Assembly: GCF_014279755.1 (NCBI RefSeq) | Contig: NZ_CP047951.1 | Span: forward strand, 434,001-498,000 | Direction: 5' to 3' | From: Synechococcus sp. PROS-U-1 | GTDB lineage: Bacteria; Cyanobacteriota; Cyanobacteriia; PCC-6307; Cyanobiaceae | Length of the DNA stretch: 64,000 nucleotides | Part shown: positions 49,642 to 58,204 of the stretch, piece after piece | How the letters are laid out: each line of letters begins with the position of its first letter | How positions within the stretch are numbered: position 1 is the stretch's first letter | The notes under the pieces: generated by a model | Databases searched by the model: none | What the model saw: the letters and a program-made list of their open reading frames with translations, nothing else | Told to the model about the DNA's origin: nothing | Made by a program: the position numbers and the translations under genes

Positions 49642-50286
49642 ATGGCTGAGCAGTCCTCGTCCCCTGCGGAATTCGCCGTCTTTGATCGCGATCTCGATGC
49701 AGCTTGGACGGAGCGCTATTTGCAGTGCCCGCGGCTTGCGGTCGATACCGAAGCGATGGGACTGATCCATGGCCGTGACCGGCTTTGTCTGGTTCAAATT
49801 GCGGACGCAGAAGACCGTGTCGCCTGCGTCCGCATTGGCTTGGGCCAGACCGAGGCGCCCAATCTGAAGCGCCTGTTTGAGGCCTCCACGGTGGAGAAGG
49901 TGTTTCACTTTGCCCGGTTTGATGTGGCAGCTCTCGCCGCTGGCCTGGGCATTGCGGTGGATCCTGTGTTCTGCACCAAGGTCGGCAGTCGCCTCGGCCG
50001 GACTTACACCCCTCGCCATGGCCTCAAGGATCTGGTGATGGAATTGGTCGGAGTTGAGCTCGACAAGGGTGCCCAGAGCAGCGATTGGGGCCGTGTGGAG
50101 GAACTCACGGATGCTCAGCTGGCTTATGCCGCCAACGACGTTCGCTATCTCTTGCCTGCTCGGGAGCGCCTGGAACAAATGCTCCGACGGGAAGGACGCT
50201 GGGATCTGGCTCAGCGCTGCTTTCAATGCGTTCCAGTGGTTGCTGAGCTGGATCGGCAGCGTTTTCACCAGATTTTTGAGCACTGA
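49642..50286 (+). CDS. DEDDy 3'-5' exonuclease (ribonuclease D-like)
   Basis: 214 residues from the ATG at 49642 (MAEQSSSPAEFAVF). Exo I VDTEAMG (Asp, Glu), Exo II FHFARFDVAAL (Asp), Exo III LAYAANDVRYLL (Tyr and Asp) form a DEDDy active site. No HRDC domain, so shorter than classical RNase D. It likely trims RNA 3' ends. Its start codon lies next to the divergent winged-helix gene. Confidence 0.9.
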   Translation: MAEQSSSPAEFAVFDRDLDAAWTERYLQCPRLAVDTEAMGLIHGRDRLCLVQIADAEDRVACVRIGLGQTEAPNLKRLFEASTVEKVFHFARFDVAALAAGLGIAVDPVFCTKVGSRLGRTYTPRHGLKDLVMELVGVELDKGAQSSDWGRVEELTDAQLAYAANDVRYLLPARERLEQMLRREGRWDLAQRCFQCVPVVAELDRQRFHQIFEH

Positions 50287-50289
50287 GGT

Positions 50290-50547
50290 TCAGTCTTCAA
50301 GCATGAAATTGCCGTCTCCCTCGCTCTGCTCCAGCAACGTGTCCAGCTGACGGGCGTGATCACCCTTGTCGTTGTCGAGGGCGGCCAGCATGGATTCAGC
50401 CATCGCCCGTCGCCCCGCCACATCGCGATGACCTTCACGGGCCGCGGCTTGCTCAACTTGGCGACGGGCACTGGCAAGGCTGATGCTCAGTCGACTCGCC
50501 AGCTGAGCGCAAAGTTTGACGAGGGTGGGGTCCTGAATCGCGGCCAT
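50290..50547 (-). CDS. Conserved-looking small hypothetical protein
   Basis: 85 residues from the ATG at 50547 (MAAIQDPTLVKLCAQLASRLS). The frame runs upstream to 50904, but that portion is antisense to the LpxB-like gene. Helical, Ala/Arg-rich, with acidic C-terminus. It follows the LpxB-like gene by 19 bases. Function unknown. Confidence 0.6.
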   Translation of the reverse strand: MAAIQDPTLVKLCAQLASRLSISLASARRQVEQAAAREGHRDVAGRRAMAESMLAALDNDKGDHARQLDTLLEQSEGDGNFMLED

Positions 50548-50566
50548 CGCATCCAACCGGGGATCT

Positions 50567-51877
50567 TCAGTATCCGTTGAAGCGATCCAAGATGAGGCGT
50601 GCAAGCTGATCGCTTCCTCCTGCAGGTCCCATCCGCTGTACACCGATGCGTCCCAACCTTGTTCGTTTTTCAGGGTCATCCAGCAGTTGTTCCAGCCGTG
50701 CGGTGAGCTCGGCTTCGCCAGAACATGGACGGACAGCTCCCCCCAGGAGACGACTTTGGCGGCGGGCGAAGCCCTGCTTGAACTGCGGCCCTGAACCAGG
50801 TAGGGAGAGGGCTGGGATGCCCAGACCCACCAGTTGTTCTGTGGCTGTTCCGGCAGTTGCGATTCCGGCTTCTGCCCAGCCGGCCCATTGGTCAAAACAA
50901 CCACGCCCGATCAGCACGAGGCAGGCTCCTTTCACCCAGCACGCTTCGGCACGGAGTTGATCCGAAGGAGGAAGGCTCCTTCGAAACCCCAGTTGTTCAA
51001 GACTGTTGCTCAGCGCTGATGCATCGGGTTGGGCACCTACCGCGACGAGCAGTGCCATCGGAACAAGGCCGGGCAGGCTCATGGCGCTGCGAACCAACCG
51101 CTGGAGGTTGCGCTGGGCTTCCGGCATGCGACTGCCGCACAGCAGGAGCACCCGTCGGCAGCGTTCTAGGGCCGACGGCAACGGATGAATCCGTAGGCCA
51201 TCCATCATCGGATTGCCCGGCGCCAGAGCATCAACTCCTTTGCGGCGCAGGCCACGGGCCGTGAGGCAATCACGCATGGCTACAACTCGACAGCGCCGCG
51301 AGCGCATCAAGCTCCATTCCCAGGGATCCCACTCACTGCCTTTGAGCAGGTGGTAGCAGTCGCTTCTTGCCCGTCCGGGCCCGCTGCGCCAGGTGTAGTC
51401 GCTCTTGGGAGTGCCAATGAAACCAAAAGGGGAACCACTGCTCCAGGCCATCAGCAGCGGCAGCAGATCGCCAACGGCAACGATGGGTTGGTGGTTATGA
51501 CCCAGGCGGCGCACCAGACGCCACTGGGTCCAGCTCAAGGTTGGAAGACCAGCGCTGAGGTCCGACACCAGTCCCCGCAGGCTTTGGTTGCTGAATCCAC
51601 CGCTTGGTAGAGCCGCTTTTGGCCCCATGCGCGTTAACCATCCCTGCTGAACCGCAGCATCAAAAACACGGCCCGTTCCCACCAGAGGAAGCACGGATAG
51701 GGAAAGTCGGGGAGCACGTCGATGGACGGCCTGGATGATCCGCAGGGTGATCAGGTCTTCTCCGTGGCCGTTGCAGAGAAACAGCAGAGAGCCAGGGGCA
51801 TGGCTGATACGATCCCCTGATGGGAGCGGCTGTTCCCCAGCGGCGGCATGGCCAAGTGGTAAGGCAGAGGATTGCAA
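50567..51877 (-). CDS. Lipid-A-disaccharide synthase-related protein
   Basis: 436 residues. FLCNGHGEDLITLRIIQAV and the GTATEQLVGLGIPALSLPGSGPQF segment match the cyanobacterial LpxB-related family, a GT-B-type protein not tied to true lipid A. The only in-frame ordinary start is the ATG at 51877, which lies inside the tRNA-Cys gene on the other strand; the conserved part begins about residue 29. So either the gene uses a nonstandard start nearer 51793 or its N-terminus is antisense to tRNA-Cys. Confidence 0.8.
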   Translation of the reverse strand: MQSSALPLGHAAAGEQPLPSGDRISHAPGSLLFLCNGHGEDLITLRIIQAVHRRAPRLSLSVLPLVGTGRVFDAAVQQGWLTRMGPKAALPSGGFSNQSLRGLVSDLSAGLPTLSWTQWRLVRRLGHNHQPIVAVGDLLPLLMAWSSGSPFGFIGTPKSDYTWRSGPGRARSDCYHLLKGSEWDPWEWSLMRSRRCRVVAMRDCLTARGLRRKGVDALAPGNPMMDGLRIHPLPSALERCRRVLLLCGSRMPEAQRNLQRLVRSAMSLPGLVPMALLVAVGAQPDASALSNSLEQLGFRRSLPPSDQLRAEACWVKGACLVLIGRGCFDQWAGWAEAGIATAGTATEQLVGLGIPALSLPGSGPQFKQGFARRQSRLLGGAVRPCSGEAELTARLEQLLDDPEKRTRLGRIGVQRMGPAGGSDQLARLILDRFNGY

Positions 51878-51912
51878 ATCCTTTATCCCCAGTTCGAATC
51901 TGGGTGCCGCCT
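51842..51912 (+). tRNA. tRNA-Cys (anticodon GCA)
   Basis: 71 bases. Acceptor GGCGGCA pairs with TGCCGCC, discriminator T. Anticodon loop ATTGCAA gives GCA. T-arm CCCAGTTCGAATCTGGG. CCA not encoded. The antisense strand carries the nominal start of the LpxB-related gene. Confidence 0.96.
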
Positions 51913-51923
51913 TTGAATCCTCG

Positions 51924-52397
51924 TCACAGTTGAGCCTCCGCGCTCACGTCGTGAATGTTGCGAGAGTGACTCTCGCAGCTGATTGTTCTGGCATCAATCC
52001 AACAGCGTCCGGTTGCGGTGCGTGCATTCGGCAGTCCCATGGGGAGTCCTTGGGCATCGAAGCGGACCCAAGCGGTGCTGATCAGGCTCGCGTTCCAGCT
52101 GCGCCGATTCAAGCGGCAGCCTGAGCTGTTGCAGTTGAGGGGACTTCCCGGATCTCCATCAAGGCTGACGAAGTTCAACTGATAACTAACGCCGGAATTC
52201 TCATCGTCTCCGATGAAGCGAAGCCGCACTCCGCTGCTTCCGCTCGCGCTGATTTGGAGGCGGTTGCACTCCAAGGGGCGACCGTCGACAACGATGCGGC
52301 AGTTCGAAGGTGTGTGCTCCAAGCGCCCAAAGACCAGAGTTGGATTGGCCATTGCCGGAACGGCCATGAGCAGTGTTGCCATCCAAAGGCGGTTCAT
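51924..52397 (-). CDS. Secreted Cys-rich hypothetical protein
   Basis: 157 residues from the ATG at 52397. A signal peptide (MNRLWMATLLMAVPAMANP) precedes a mature domain with six cysteines (in SNCRIV, LECNRL, NCNSSGC, GRCWID, ISCES), likely three disulfides. Periplasmic by inference. No family recognised. Its ATG overlaps the stop of the small Cys-motif gene by one base (TGATG). Confidence 0.7.
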   Translation of the reverse strand: MNRLWMATLLMAVPAMANPTLVFGRLEHTPSNCRIVVDGRPLECNRLQISASGSSGVRLRFIGDDENSGVSYQLNFVSLDGDPGSPLNCNSSGCRLNRRSWNASLISTAWVRFDAQGLPMGLPNARTATGRCWIDARTISCESHSRNIHDVSAEAQL

Positions 52398-52555
52398 CAG
52401 TAATCGCTGTCGGCGACGCACATGCCCAGGCAGCGAATGCCGTTGCTGGCGGTTCTTCGACAGTGGTTGCAGAGGATGCGTTCCTCGTCTGGATTCGCGC
52501 CCTCTACGGCCTGATTCGACGATGTCGCCGGTTCCTGTGCAGGGGATGCGGTCAT
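52397..52555 (-). CDS. 52-residue Cys-rich small protein
   Basis: MTASPAQEPATSSNQAVEG, then an acidic linker, then LCNHCRRTASNGIRCLGMC and VADSDY: two Cys pairs (CxxC and CxxxC), a plausible one-zinc ribbon. Start ATG at 52555 is the complement of the opening of the aldo/keto reductase frame (shared CATG). Stop overlaps the ATG of the secreted protein. The length and motif look like a conserved picocyanobacterial small protein. Confidence 0.7.
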   Translation of the reverse strand: MTASPAQEPATSSNQAVEGANPDEERILCNHCRRTASNGIRCLGMCVADSDY

Positions 52556-52583
52556 GACGCAGCGGGACGGGATGAAGGCGATC

Positions 52584-53570
52584 ATGGCTGGCAGCAGCAT
52601 CGCCCCGTTGAACGGCATCGGTTTCGGCACCTGGGCCTGGGGCAACAAGGCGGTTTGGGGGTACGACGCCCAACGGGACGACGTTCGCCTTCACGCCACG
52701 TTTCGACAGGCTCTCAGTTCTGGGCTCAACTTGATCGATACAGCGGATTCCTATGGAACGGGGAGGCTGAATGGACGCAGTGAAGAGCTCCTCGGCGACT
52801 TCCTTGCTGAGCTGCCAGCCCTGCGGCGATCCCAGTTGACGGTCGCGACAAAGTTGGCACCGTTCCCCTGGAGATGGGGCCGTCGAGGATTCGATGCCGC
52901 CTTCGAGGCCAGCCGAAAGCGTCTCAAAGGGCAGCTCCAGCGGGTGCAGTTGCACTGGAGTACAGCGCGCTATGCGCCGTGGCAGGAGATGGGCCTTCTC
53001 CATGGCTTGGCGGAGCTCGTGCTGTCTGGTCGGGTCGACGAGCTGGGGCTATCCAACCTGGGCCCACAGCGATTGGCTTTGCTCCACAGCCGTCTGCTGG
53101 AACGTGGTGTCCCCCTGCGCAGTGTTCAGGTGCAGTGTTCGCTTCTGGCTCCTGAGGATGATCAGCTGCTCGAGTTGATTGCCGTCAGCAGGGACCGGGA
53201 TGTGGAAGTGTTGGCCTATAGCCCTCTGGCCTTTGGAGTCCTTGGGTGTCCGCCCGGGGCTGAGGACATGCTCCCTGCCACCTGGTTGAGACGCCGCCTG
53301 TTCCGGCGACTTCTTCCCGCGAGTCGTGAGCTTCGCGGTGTGATGCATTCGATCGCGATCGAGCACGAGGCGTCGATGGTGCAAGTCGCCTTGAATTGGT
53401 GCAGAGCTCTTGGCACAACACCGATTCCGGGTCTTCGAACACCCGATCAAGCTAGGGATGTCGCCGCTGCGCTGGAGTGGTCCCTGTCGATGCAGGAGCG
53501 CCAGCGACTGGATGCTGCCCGTCGTATTTGCTGTGAGCGGATGCCCGCCAATCCCTTCCAGAGTCGCTGA
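52584..53570 (+). CDS. Aldo/keto reductase
   Basis: 328 residues from the ATG at 52584 (MAGSSIAPLNGIGFGTWAWG); earlier in-frame ATGs at 52554 and 52572 exist. TIM-barrel oxidoreductase: catalytic Asp-Tyr in DTADSYGTGRLNGRSE, Lys in ATKLAPFPWRW, and the NADPH-binding C-terminal TPIPGLRTPDQ. Substrate not predictable. Divergent from the small Cys-rich gene. Confidence 0.9.
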   Translation: MAGSSIAPLNGIGFGTWAWGNKAVWGYDAQRDDVRLHATFRQALSSGLNLIDTADSYGTGRLNGRSEELLGDFLAELPALRRSQLTVATKLAPFPWRWGRRGFDAAFEASRKRLKGQLQRVQLHWSTARYAPWQEMGLLHGLAELVLSGRVDELGLSNLGPQRLALLHSRLLERGVPLRSVQVQCSLLAPEDDQLLELIAVSRDRDVEVLAYSPLAFGVLGCPPGAEDMLPATWLRRRLFRRLLPASRELRGVMHSIAIEHEASMVQVALNWCRALGTTPIPGLRTPDQARDVAAALEWSLSMQERQRLDAARRICCERMPANPFQSR

Positions 53571-53579
53571 GCGACGCGT

Positions 53580-54212
53580 TCAGGCCTCCGAGACGGATTC
53601 AGGCGCTGGGCTTACCACGACCGGGAGGCTGTCACCGTCGTTGCGAATCGGAATGACCTTGTCCTGGGCGGGCTCAAGGGGGGTGGGGGCAGGGGCGGCA
53701 TCCTGTTGTTTTGCGCAGGCTGTGAGTGCTTCTTGCAGCAGGGAATCAAAGGTGGCCCCGGGCAATCGATGCCGGGCGACCTCCAGAAAGGTGCGAGGCA
53801 GGGATTCGCTTGCAGCGCTCCTCAGCGCAGGATTGTTCTGACGGTGTTCTTGCTCGTCCTGAATGGCGCGGATGAAGCGACGGGTGACTTCTCGTTTGGT
53901 AGATGCCTTGATCAAGGTGTCGCGTTCCTGAGGACCGTGACTGAGCTCCTGCTCCATGTCTTGAATCCGCCGTTCGAGGCTCTCAAGAACCTCCTCGGCT
54001 TCTTTACTGATGTGGGCTAATTGCCCATCCGAGAGATAGGGCATGTCGGCCACGAAGACCTTGCCGTGATCACGGAGCGTGAGAAACGTTGGCCTTGGCC
54101 CCTGCCTGTAGCCCTGCTGTCTGTCCTGGCCTTGAGTGAAAGGACGCCTTGGTGGAACGGGGCCTGCAGACGATCGACGGCGCGTGATGCGCTGGGGCTT
54201 ATCAAAAGGCAT
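53580..54212 (-). CDS. Hypothetical coiled-coil protein
   Basis: 210 residues from the ATG at 54212 (MPFDKPQRITRRRSSAG). Basic, Arg/Gln-rich N-terminus, then KVFVADMPYLSDGQLAHISKEAEEVLESLERRIQDMEQEL, a likely coiled coil, then an acidic, Pro/Ala-rich C-terminus. No signature domain. Between the aldo/keto reductase (convergent) and purM (same strand, 118 bases away). Confidence 0.65.
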   Translation of the reverse strand: MPFDKPQRITRRRSSAGPVPPRRPFTQGQDRQQGYRQGPRPTFLTLRDHGKVFVADMPYLSDGQLAHISKEAEEVLESLERRIQDMEQELSHGPQERDTLIKASTKREVTRRFIRAIQDEQEHRQNNPALRSAASESLPRTFLEVARHRLPGATFDSLLQEALTACAKQQDAAPAPTPLEPAQDKVIPIRNDGDSLPVVVSPAPESVSEA

Positions 54213-54330
54213 TGAAAAAAGATGTATTGACGTCGCTATCGGAAAAGAATCCGATGTGCTTAGAAGCAGCCTATTCGATTCACCCTGAGGCATGCAGCAT
54301 CTGCATTGAACCCGTCTGAAACTGACGCAA

Positions 54331-55368
54331 TCAGGCGGGCACCCCCTCGAGGCCCGGGGAGCTGCCCAGTGCATTTGACCGCACATCGCCAATCACCCAG
54401 GCTTGATGTTGCTTGACGCGGCAGTGATCGATGACATCGCCTTCGCTCCCCGCTGGCACCACCAGGCAGAACCCGATTCCGACGTTGAACGTGTGCCAAA
54501 GGTCTCGTTCGGGGATGTCTCCGGCTTCCTGAAGCCAGCGGAACAGGGGCGGCCTCGTCCAGTTGGTGGCGTCGATGCGAGCGGAACAGCCTTCTGGGAG
54601 GCACCTCGGCAGGTTTTCCGGCAGTCCCCCCCCTGTGATGTGGGCCATGCCGTGGAGGTCGCATCCGCTCTGCAAAAGATGTTGTACGAGCTCGGCATAC
54701 AGCGTTGTAGGCGCCAGCAGATCGCTGATCAGAGGGCGTTTGTTGTCTCCATACAGGGTGTTCGCATCAGCCTTGGCTCGTTCCAGCACCTTGCGCACCA
54801 GGCTGAAGCCGTTGCTATGCACTCCGCTGCTGGCGACACCGATCACGCTGTCGCCAGGCTGGATGCGATGACCGTCAATGAGGTCGTCCTCTTCGACGAC
54901 GGCCACGCAAAAGCCGGCGAGGTCGTAGCGCCCCTTGGGATAGAACCCCGGCATCTCGGCGGTTTCTCCGCCGAGCAAGGCACAGCCGCTTTGCCTGCAT
55001 CCATCGGCGATTCCCTCCACGACCTCAGCCATCGCCGACGGCGCTAGTGCGCCAGTGGCCATGTAATCCAGAAAAAAGAGAGGCGCTGCTCCTGAGGTGA
55101 TCACATCGTTGACGCACATCGCCACCAGGTCGATGCCAACGCCGTGATGGCTGCCATGCTCCTGGGCCAGTTCCAGTTTGGTTCCGACGCCATCGGTGCC
55201 CGACACCAGCAGGGGATTTCGCAGGCCGCTGGGGAGGCGCATCAGCCCCCCAAAACCCCCAAGGCCTCCGATGACCTCCGGTCGGTGGGTGGCTTCCACA
55301 GACGCCTTGATGCGCTGCACGAACGCACGTCCGGCTTCAACGTCAACTCCAGCGCTCTTGTAATCCAT
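54331..55368 (-). CDS. purM: Phosphoribosylformylglycinamidine cyclo-ligase
   Basis: 345 residues from the ATG at 55368 ([18 protein letters not shown]). Blocks: [45 protein letters not shown], and the C-terminal [13 protein letters not shown]. It closes the imidazole ring of purines. Upstream Met at 55386 adds six residues and is rejected. The 320-base gap upstream should carry its promoter. Confidence 0.97.
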   Translation of the reverse strand: MDYKSAGVDVEAGRAFVQRIKASVEATHRPEVIGGLGGFGGLMRLPSGLRNPLLVSGTDGVGTKLELAQEHGSHHGVGIDLVAMCVNDVITSGAAPLFFLDYMATGALAPSAMAEVVEGIADGCRQSGCALLGGETAEMPGFYPKGRYDLAGFCVAVVEEDDLIDGHRIQPGDSVIGVASSGVHSNGFSLVRKVLERAKADANTLYGDNKRPLISDLLAPTTLYAELVQHLLQSGCDLHGMAHITGGGLPENLPRCLPEGCSARIDATNWTRPPLFRWLQEAGDIPERDLWHTFNVGIGFCLVVPAGSEGDVIDHCRVKQHQAWVIGDVRSNALGSSPGLEGVPA

Positions 55369-55687
55369 GGAATGAATCCGTTGCAATAATCCTGCAATGC
55401 CGGGGCGCCTGTGCGGCTTGAGCTGCCGGCACAGCTTTTGATTCGATCTGCTTATCGGCTCTTTGTTTCCGGCTTATGAGTAGGGGCTTGCTTTCGGGCG
55501 TTGATCTGCCAGTCAGTGCGGGGATTGCCGGTGCAGTCGGGCTTGGGTTGTTGTGACGGTCATGGCGATGGGCCCCCATTTTCTTTCGGGAGCAGTTTTT
55601 TTAAGTTCGCGGGCAATTGTTTGATTAGGCCAGTCAACGCTTGGGAACTGCGACATCAGTTCCGTTTCGTTGGTCACGCCGCTCTGC
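55369..55687. promoter_or_regulatory. Divergent intergenic region, purM/rlpA
   Basis: About 320 bases between purM (leftward) and rlpA (rightward). A weak 47-codon frame on the minus strand (55513-55656, MSQFPSVDWPNQTIARE...) has no recognisable motif. Otherwise I see nothing; both promoters must be here. Confidence 0.4.
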
Positions 55688-56227
55688 ATGCGAGTCCTTC
55701 TGACGGTGGCCACGCTCTCCGGAGCGATTTCAGGGAGTGCTGCACTCTTGCCCGTGGTGGCAAGCGATTTTCTGGCTGTTGATGGTGCAGAACCATTGGA
55801 TCCCCTCGATCTGGTCGTCGAGCCCCAGGTGTCTGAGTTGCAGGCCACGCTCTCTCCTGCAGAGGTCAAGCAAGTCGATGCACCCCCTGCAGCGGAGCTC
55901 CCCAAGCCCAAGCTGAGGGTCGTCCCTGACGTCGTCAAAGTCATCACCGGAGAAGCCAGTTGGTATGGCCCCGGTTTTTATGGCAACCGAACAGCGAATG
56001 GCGAGGTTTATCAGCCCGGCACGATGACGGCTGCCCATCGCACGCTCCCCTTCGGCACCAAGGTTCGTGTGACCAATCTTTGGAACGGGCGAAGCGCTGT
56101 TATTCGCATCAATGATCGTGGGCCCTTCGTTTATCACCGTGTGATCGACCTCGGCCACGGCGCCGCCTCTGATCTTGGGCTGACCGCCTCTGGAATCGCC
56201 CAGGTCAAGCTTGAGGTGCTGCGCTGA
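55688..56227 (+). CDS. rlpA: RlpA-family septal ring lytic transglycosylase
   Basis: 179 residues from the ATG at 55688 (MRVLLTVATLSGAISGS), with a signal peptide. The double-psi beta-barrel domain is TGEASWYGPGFYGNRTANGEVYQPGTMTAAHRTLPFGTKVRV with catalytic Asp in INDRGPFVYHRVIDL. No SPOR domain and no lipobox, so it is a short soluble periplasmic form. Its stop overlaps the probable start of panC-cmk. Confidence 0.92.
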   Translation: MRVLLTVATLSGAISGSAALLPVVASDFLAVDGAEPLDPLDLVVEPQVSELQATLSPAEVKQVDAPPAAELPKPKLRVVPDVVKVITGEASWYGPGFYGNRTANGEVYQPGTMTAAHRTLPFGTKVRVTNLWNGRSAVIRINDRGPFVYHRVIDLGHGAASDLGLTASGIAQVKLEVLR

Positions 56228-56298
56228 GCCTTGTTGTTCTCTCCACGCAAGCCGAGCTGGAGATCTTCCGGACTGGCCTCCGTGGACAGCTTCAATTC

Positions 56299-57741
56299 GT
56301 GCCCACCATGGGTGGTTTGCATGAAGGCCACGGCCAGCTGATTCGCCGAGCTGCCCAACAAGGTCCTGTTCTTGTGAGTGTGTTCGTCAACCCACTCCAA
56401 TTCGGTCCCGCCGAAGATTTTGACCGCTACCCCCGCGCGCTCGATGCGGATCGGGTTTTAGCCCAAAGCAGTGGCGCCAACGCCCTCTGGGCTCCGACTG
56501 TCGACACGGTCTACCCCGGTGGACTTAATTCAGTTGTGTCCCGGTCAGCGCCGGCCGCCCTCCAGTCCCATCTCTGCGGCGCATCCCGTCCAGGTCACTT
56601 TGATGGTGTGGTCACAGTCGTGGCCCGTCTCCTGCAGCTGGTGAAGCCCTCATGTCTTTGGCTGGGTGAAAAGGATTGGCAGCAGCTCGTGATCCTGCGC
56701 CGGCTGGTCGCTGATCTGGATTTGAACCTGGCGGTGCAGGGGGTTCCCACGCTTCGTGAAGCGGATGGCCTGGCATTGAGTTCCCGCAACCAGTACCTCT
56801 CTGCTGCGGATCGTGAGCGTGCTGCTGCTCTGCCAGCAGCTTTGCGCCGTGCTGATCAGAACAATCCCAAGGATTCAGTCCGCAGGAGCCTGAGTGATGC
56901 AGGGCTTGAGGTGGAGTATGTAGAGAGGGTCGATCCCCTCAGTCTTCAGACCTGTGGGTCTGAAACCGCCATCTCGCTGCTGGCCGCGGCGGTGCGCTGC
57001 GGGACGACCCGTTTGATAGATCATGTCTTCCTGATGACTCGCCAGCCTCTCGTTGCCATTGATGGCCCGGCCGGTGCCGGGAAAAGCACCGTTACCCGTG
57101 CTTTTGCTGAGCGGTTGGGGCTGGTCTACCTCGATACCGGCGCGATGTACCGGTCGGTGACCTGGTTGGTGCAACAAAACGGTGTGGATCCCCAGGATGC
57201 GACGTCCATTGAGGCTCTCTTGCATGCCTTGGATCTTCAGCTGCGGTCGCTGCCCGGTGGCGGCCAGCAGGTGTTGGTGAACGGGCAGGACGTGAGCGAC
57301 GCGATTCGCTCCCCTGAAGTCACAGCATCGGTCTCGGCTGTGGCGGCTCACCGCTGCGTGAGGCAAGCACTGACGGCACAGCAGAAGGCGATGGGTGCCA
57401 AGGGTGGCTTGGTGGCGGAAGGTCGCGACATCGGCACGGCTGTTTTCCCGGATGCTGATCTAAAGGTGTTTCTGACGGCCACGGTGGGCGAGCGCGCCCG
57501 GCGTCGAGCTCTTGATCTTGAGCAGCGGGGTTTCCCGGTGCCAGAGCGATCTGAGCTCGAGGCACAGATCGCCGAACGGGACCATCTCGATAGCACCCGC
57601 GAGGAAGCCCCCTTGGTGCAGGCAGAGGATGCTGTGGAGCTCGTCACCGATGGCATGAGCATTGCGGCTGTGATCGACGCCCTGGTGAAGGAGTTCCGGT
57701 CTCGAGTGGCCGAAGAAGCCTGGCCTACGCCGGCGGGCTGA
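56299..57741 (+). CDS. panC/cmk: Bifunctional pantothenate synthetase/cytidylate kinase
   Basis: 480 residues from a GTG at 56299, with the true N-terminus likely longer. The PanC half has VPTMGGLHEGHGQLI (ATP-binding HxGH), FDGVVTVVARLL, and LALSSRNQYLS. The CMK half starts near residue 250 with IDGPAGAGKSTVTRAFA (P-loop) and ends with a complete CMK lid. Marine cyanobacteria typically carry this fusion. Upstream codons to 56224 continue the PanC N-terminus (VVLSTQAELEIFRTGLRGQLQF) but no ordinary start occurs before a stop at 56212; CTG at 56224 overlaps the rlpA stop. Confidence 0.94.
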   Translation: MPTMGGLHEGHGQLIRRAAQQGPVLVSVFVNPLQFGPAEDFDRYPRALDADRVLAQSSGANALWAPTVDTVYPGGLNSVVSRSAPAALQSHLCGASRPGHFDGVVTVVARLLQLVKPSCLWLGEKDWQQLVILRRLVADLDLNLAVQGVPTLREADGLALSSRNQYLSAADRERAAALPAALRRADQNNPKDSVRRSLSDAGLEVEYVERVDPLSLQTCGSETAISLLAAAVRCGTTRLIDHVFLMTRQPLVAIDGPAGAGKSTVTRAFAERLGLVYLDTGAMYRSVTWLVQQNGVDPQDATSIEALLHALDLQLRSLPGGGQQVLVNGQDVSDAIRSPEVTASVSAVAAHRCVRQALTAQQKAMGAKGGLVAEGRDIGTAVFPDADLKVFLTATVGERARRRALDLEQRGFPVPERSELEAQIAERDHLDSTREEAPLVQAEDAVELVTDGMSIAAVIDALVKEFRSRVAEEAWPTPAG

Positions 57742-58204
57742 GCTCGTCGAGCAGGTTGGAACAGGCATCCTCGAGCAGGTCGAGCACATGCTCGAAGCCC
57801 GCTTCGCCTCCGTAATAGGGATCTGGAACCTCTGTTTCAGAGAAGCTGCGGGCGTAGCTGAGCATCGGTTTGATGGTGGCTGTTGCCCTTTGGCCAGCTT
57901 CCCTGGCCAGTCCTTGCACGGCGGTGAGATTGTCGTCGTCCATGGTCAGCACCAGATCGAAACTCGAGAAATCGTCGAGGCTGATCTGTCGTGCGCGGCT
58001 GGGCAGCTGAATGCCACGGCGATTGGCCGCTCCCTGCATGCGTCGGTCCGCCGGATTGCCCACATGCCATCCGCCTGTTCCTGCGGAATCCACCACGAAC
58101 TGATCGCTGAGACCACGTTCCTGCAGCAGATGCAGAAACACGCCTTCGGCTGCTGGAGAGCGGCAGATATTGCCAAGGCAGACGAACAACAGTTTTTGGG
58201 TCAT
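57725..58204 (-). CDS. Low-molecular-weight protein tyrosine phosphatase
   Basis: 159 residues. The P-loop CLGNICRS (Cys9, Arg15) is the CX5R active site; the general acid Asp is in VPDPYYGG. Its ATG shares four bases with the cpcF stop (ATGA), so it is the last gene of the phycocyanin lyase operon. It may act on phosphotyrosine or arsenate; the substrate is unknown. Convergent with panC-cmk, overlap 17 bases. Confidence 0.92.
   Translation of the reverse strand: MTQKLLFVCLGNICRSPAAEGVFLHLLQERGLSDQFVVDSAGTGGWHVGNPADRRMQGAANRRGIQLPSRARQISLDDFSSFDLVLTMDDDNLTAVQGLAREAGQRATATIKPMLSYARSFSETEVPDPYYGGEAGFEHVLDLLEDACSNLLDELSPPA

Noticed and set aside
51924-53003. Long minus-strand frame that would extend the secreted protein upstream
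   Set aside because: The extension is antisense to the aldo/keto reductase; the signal peptide begins at the ATG at 52397.
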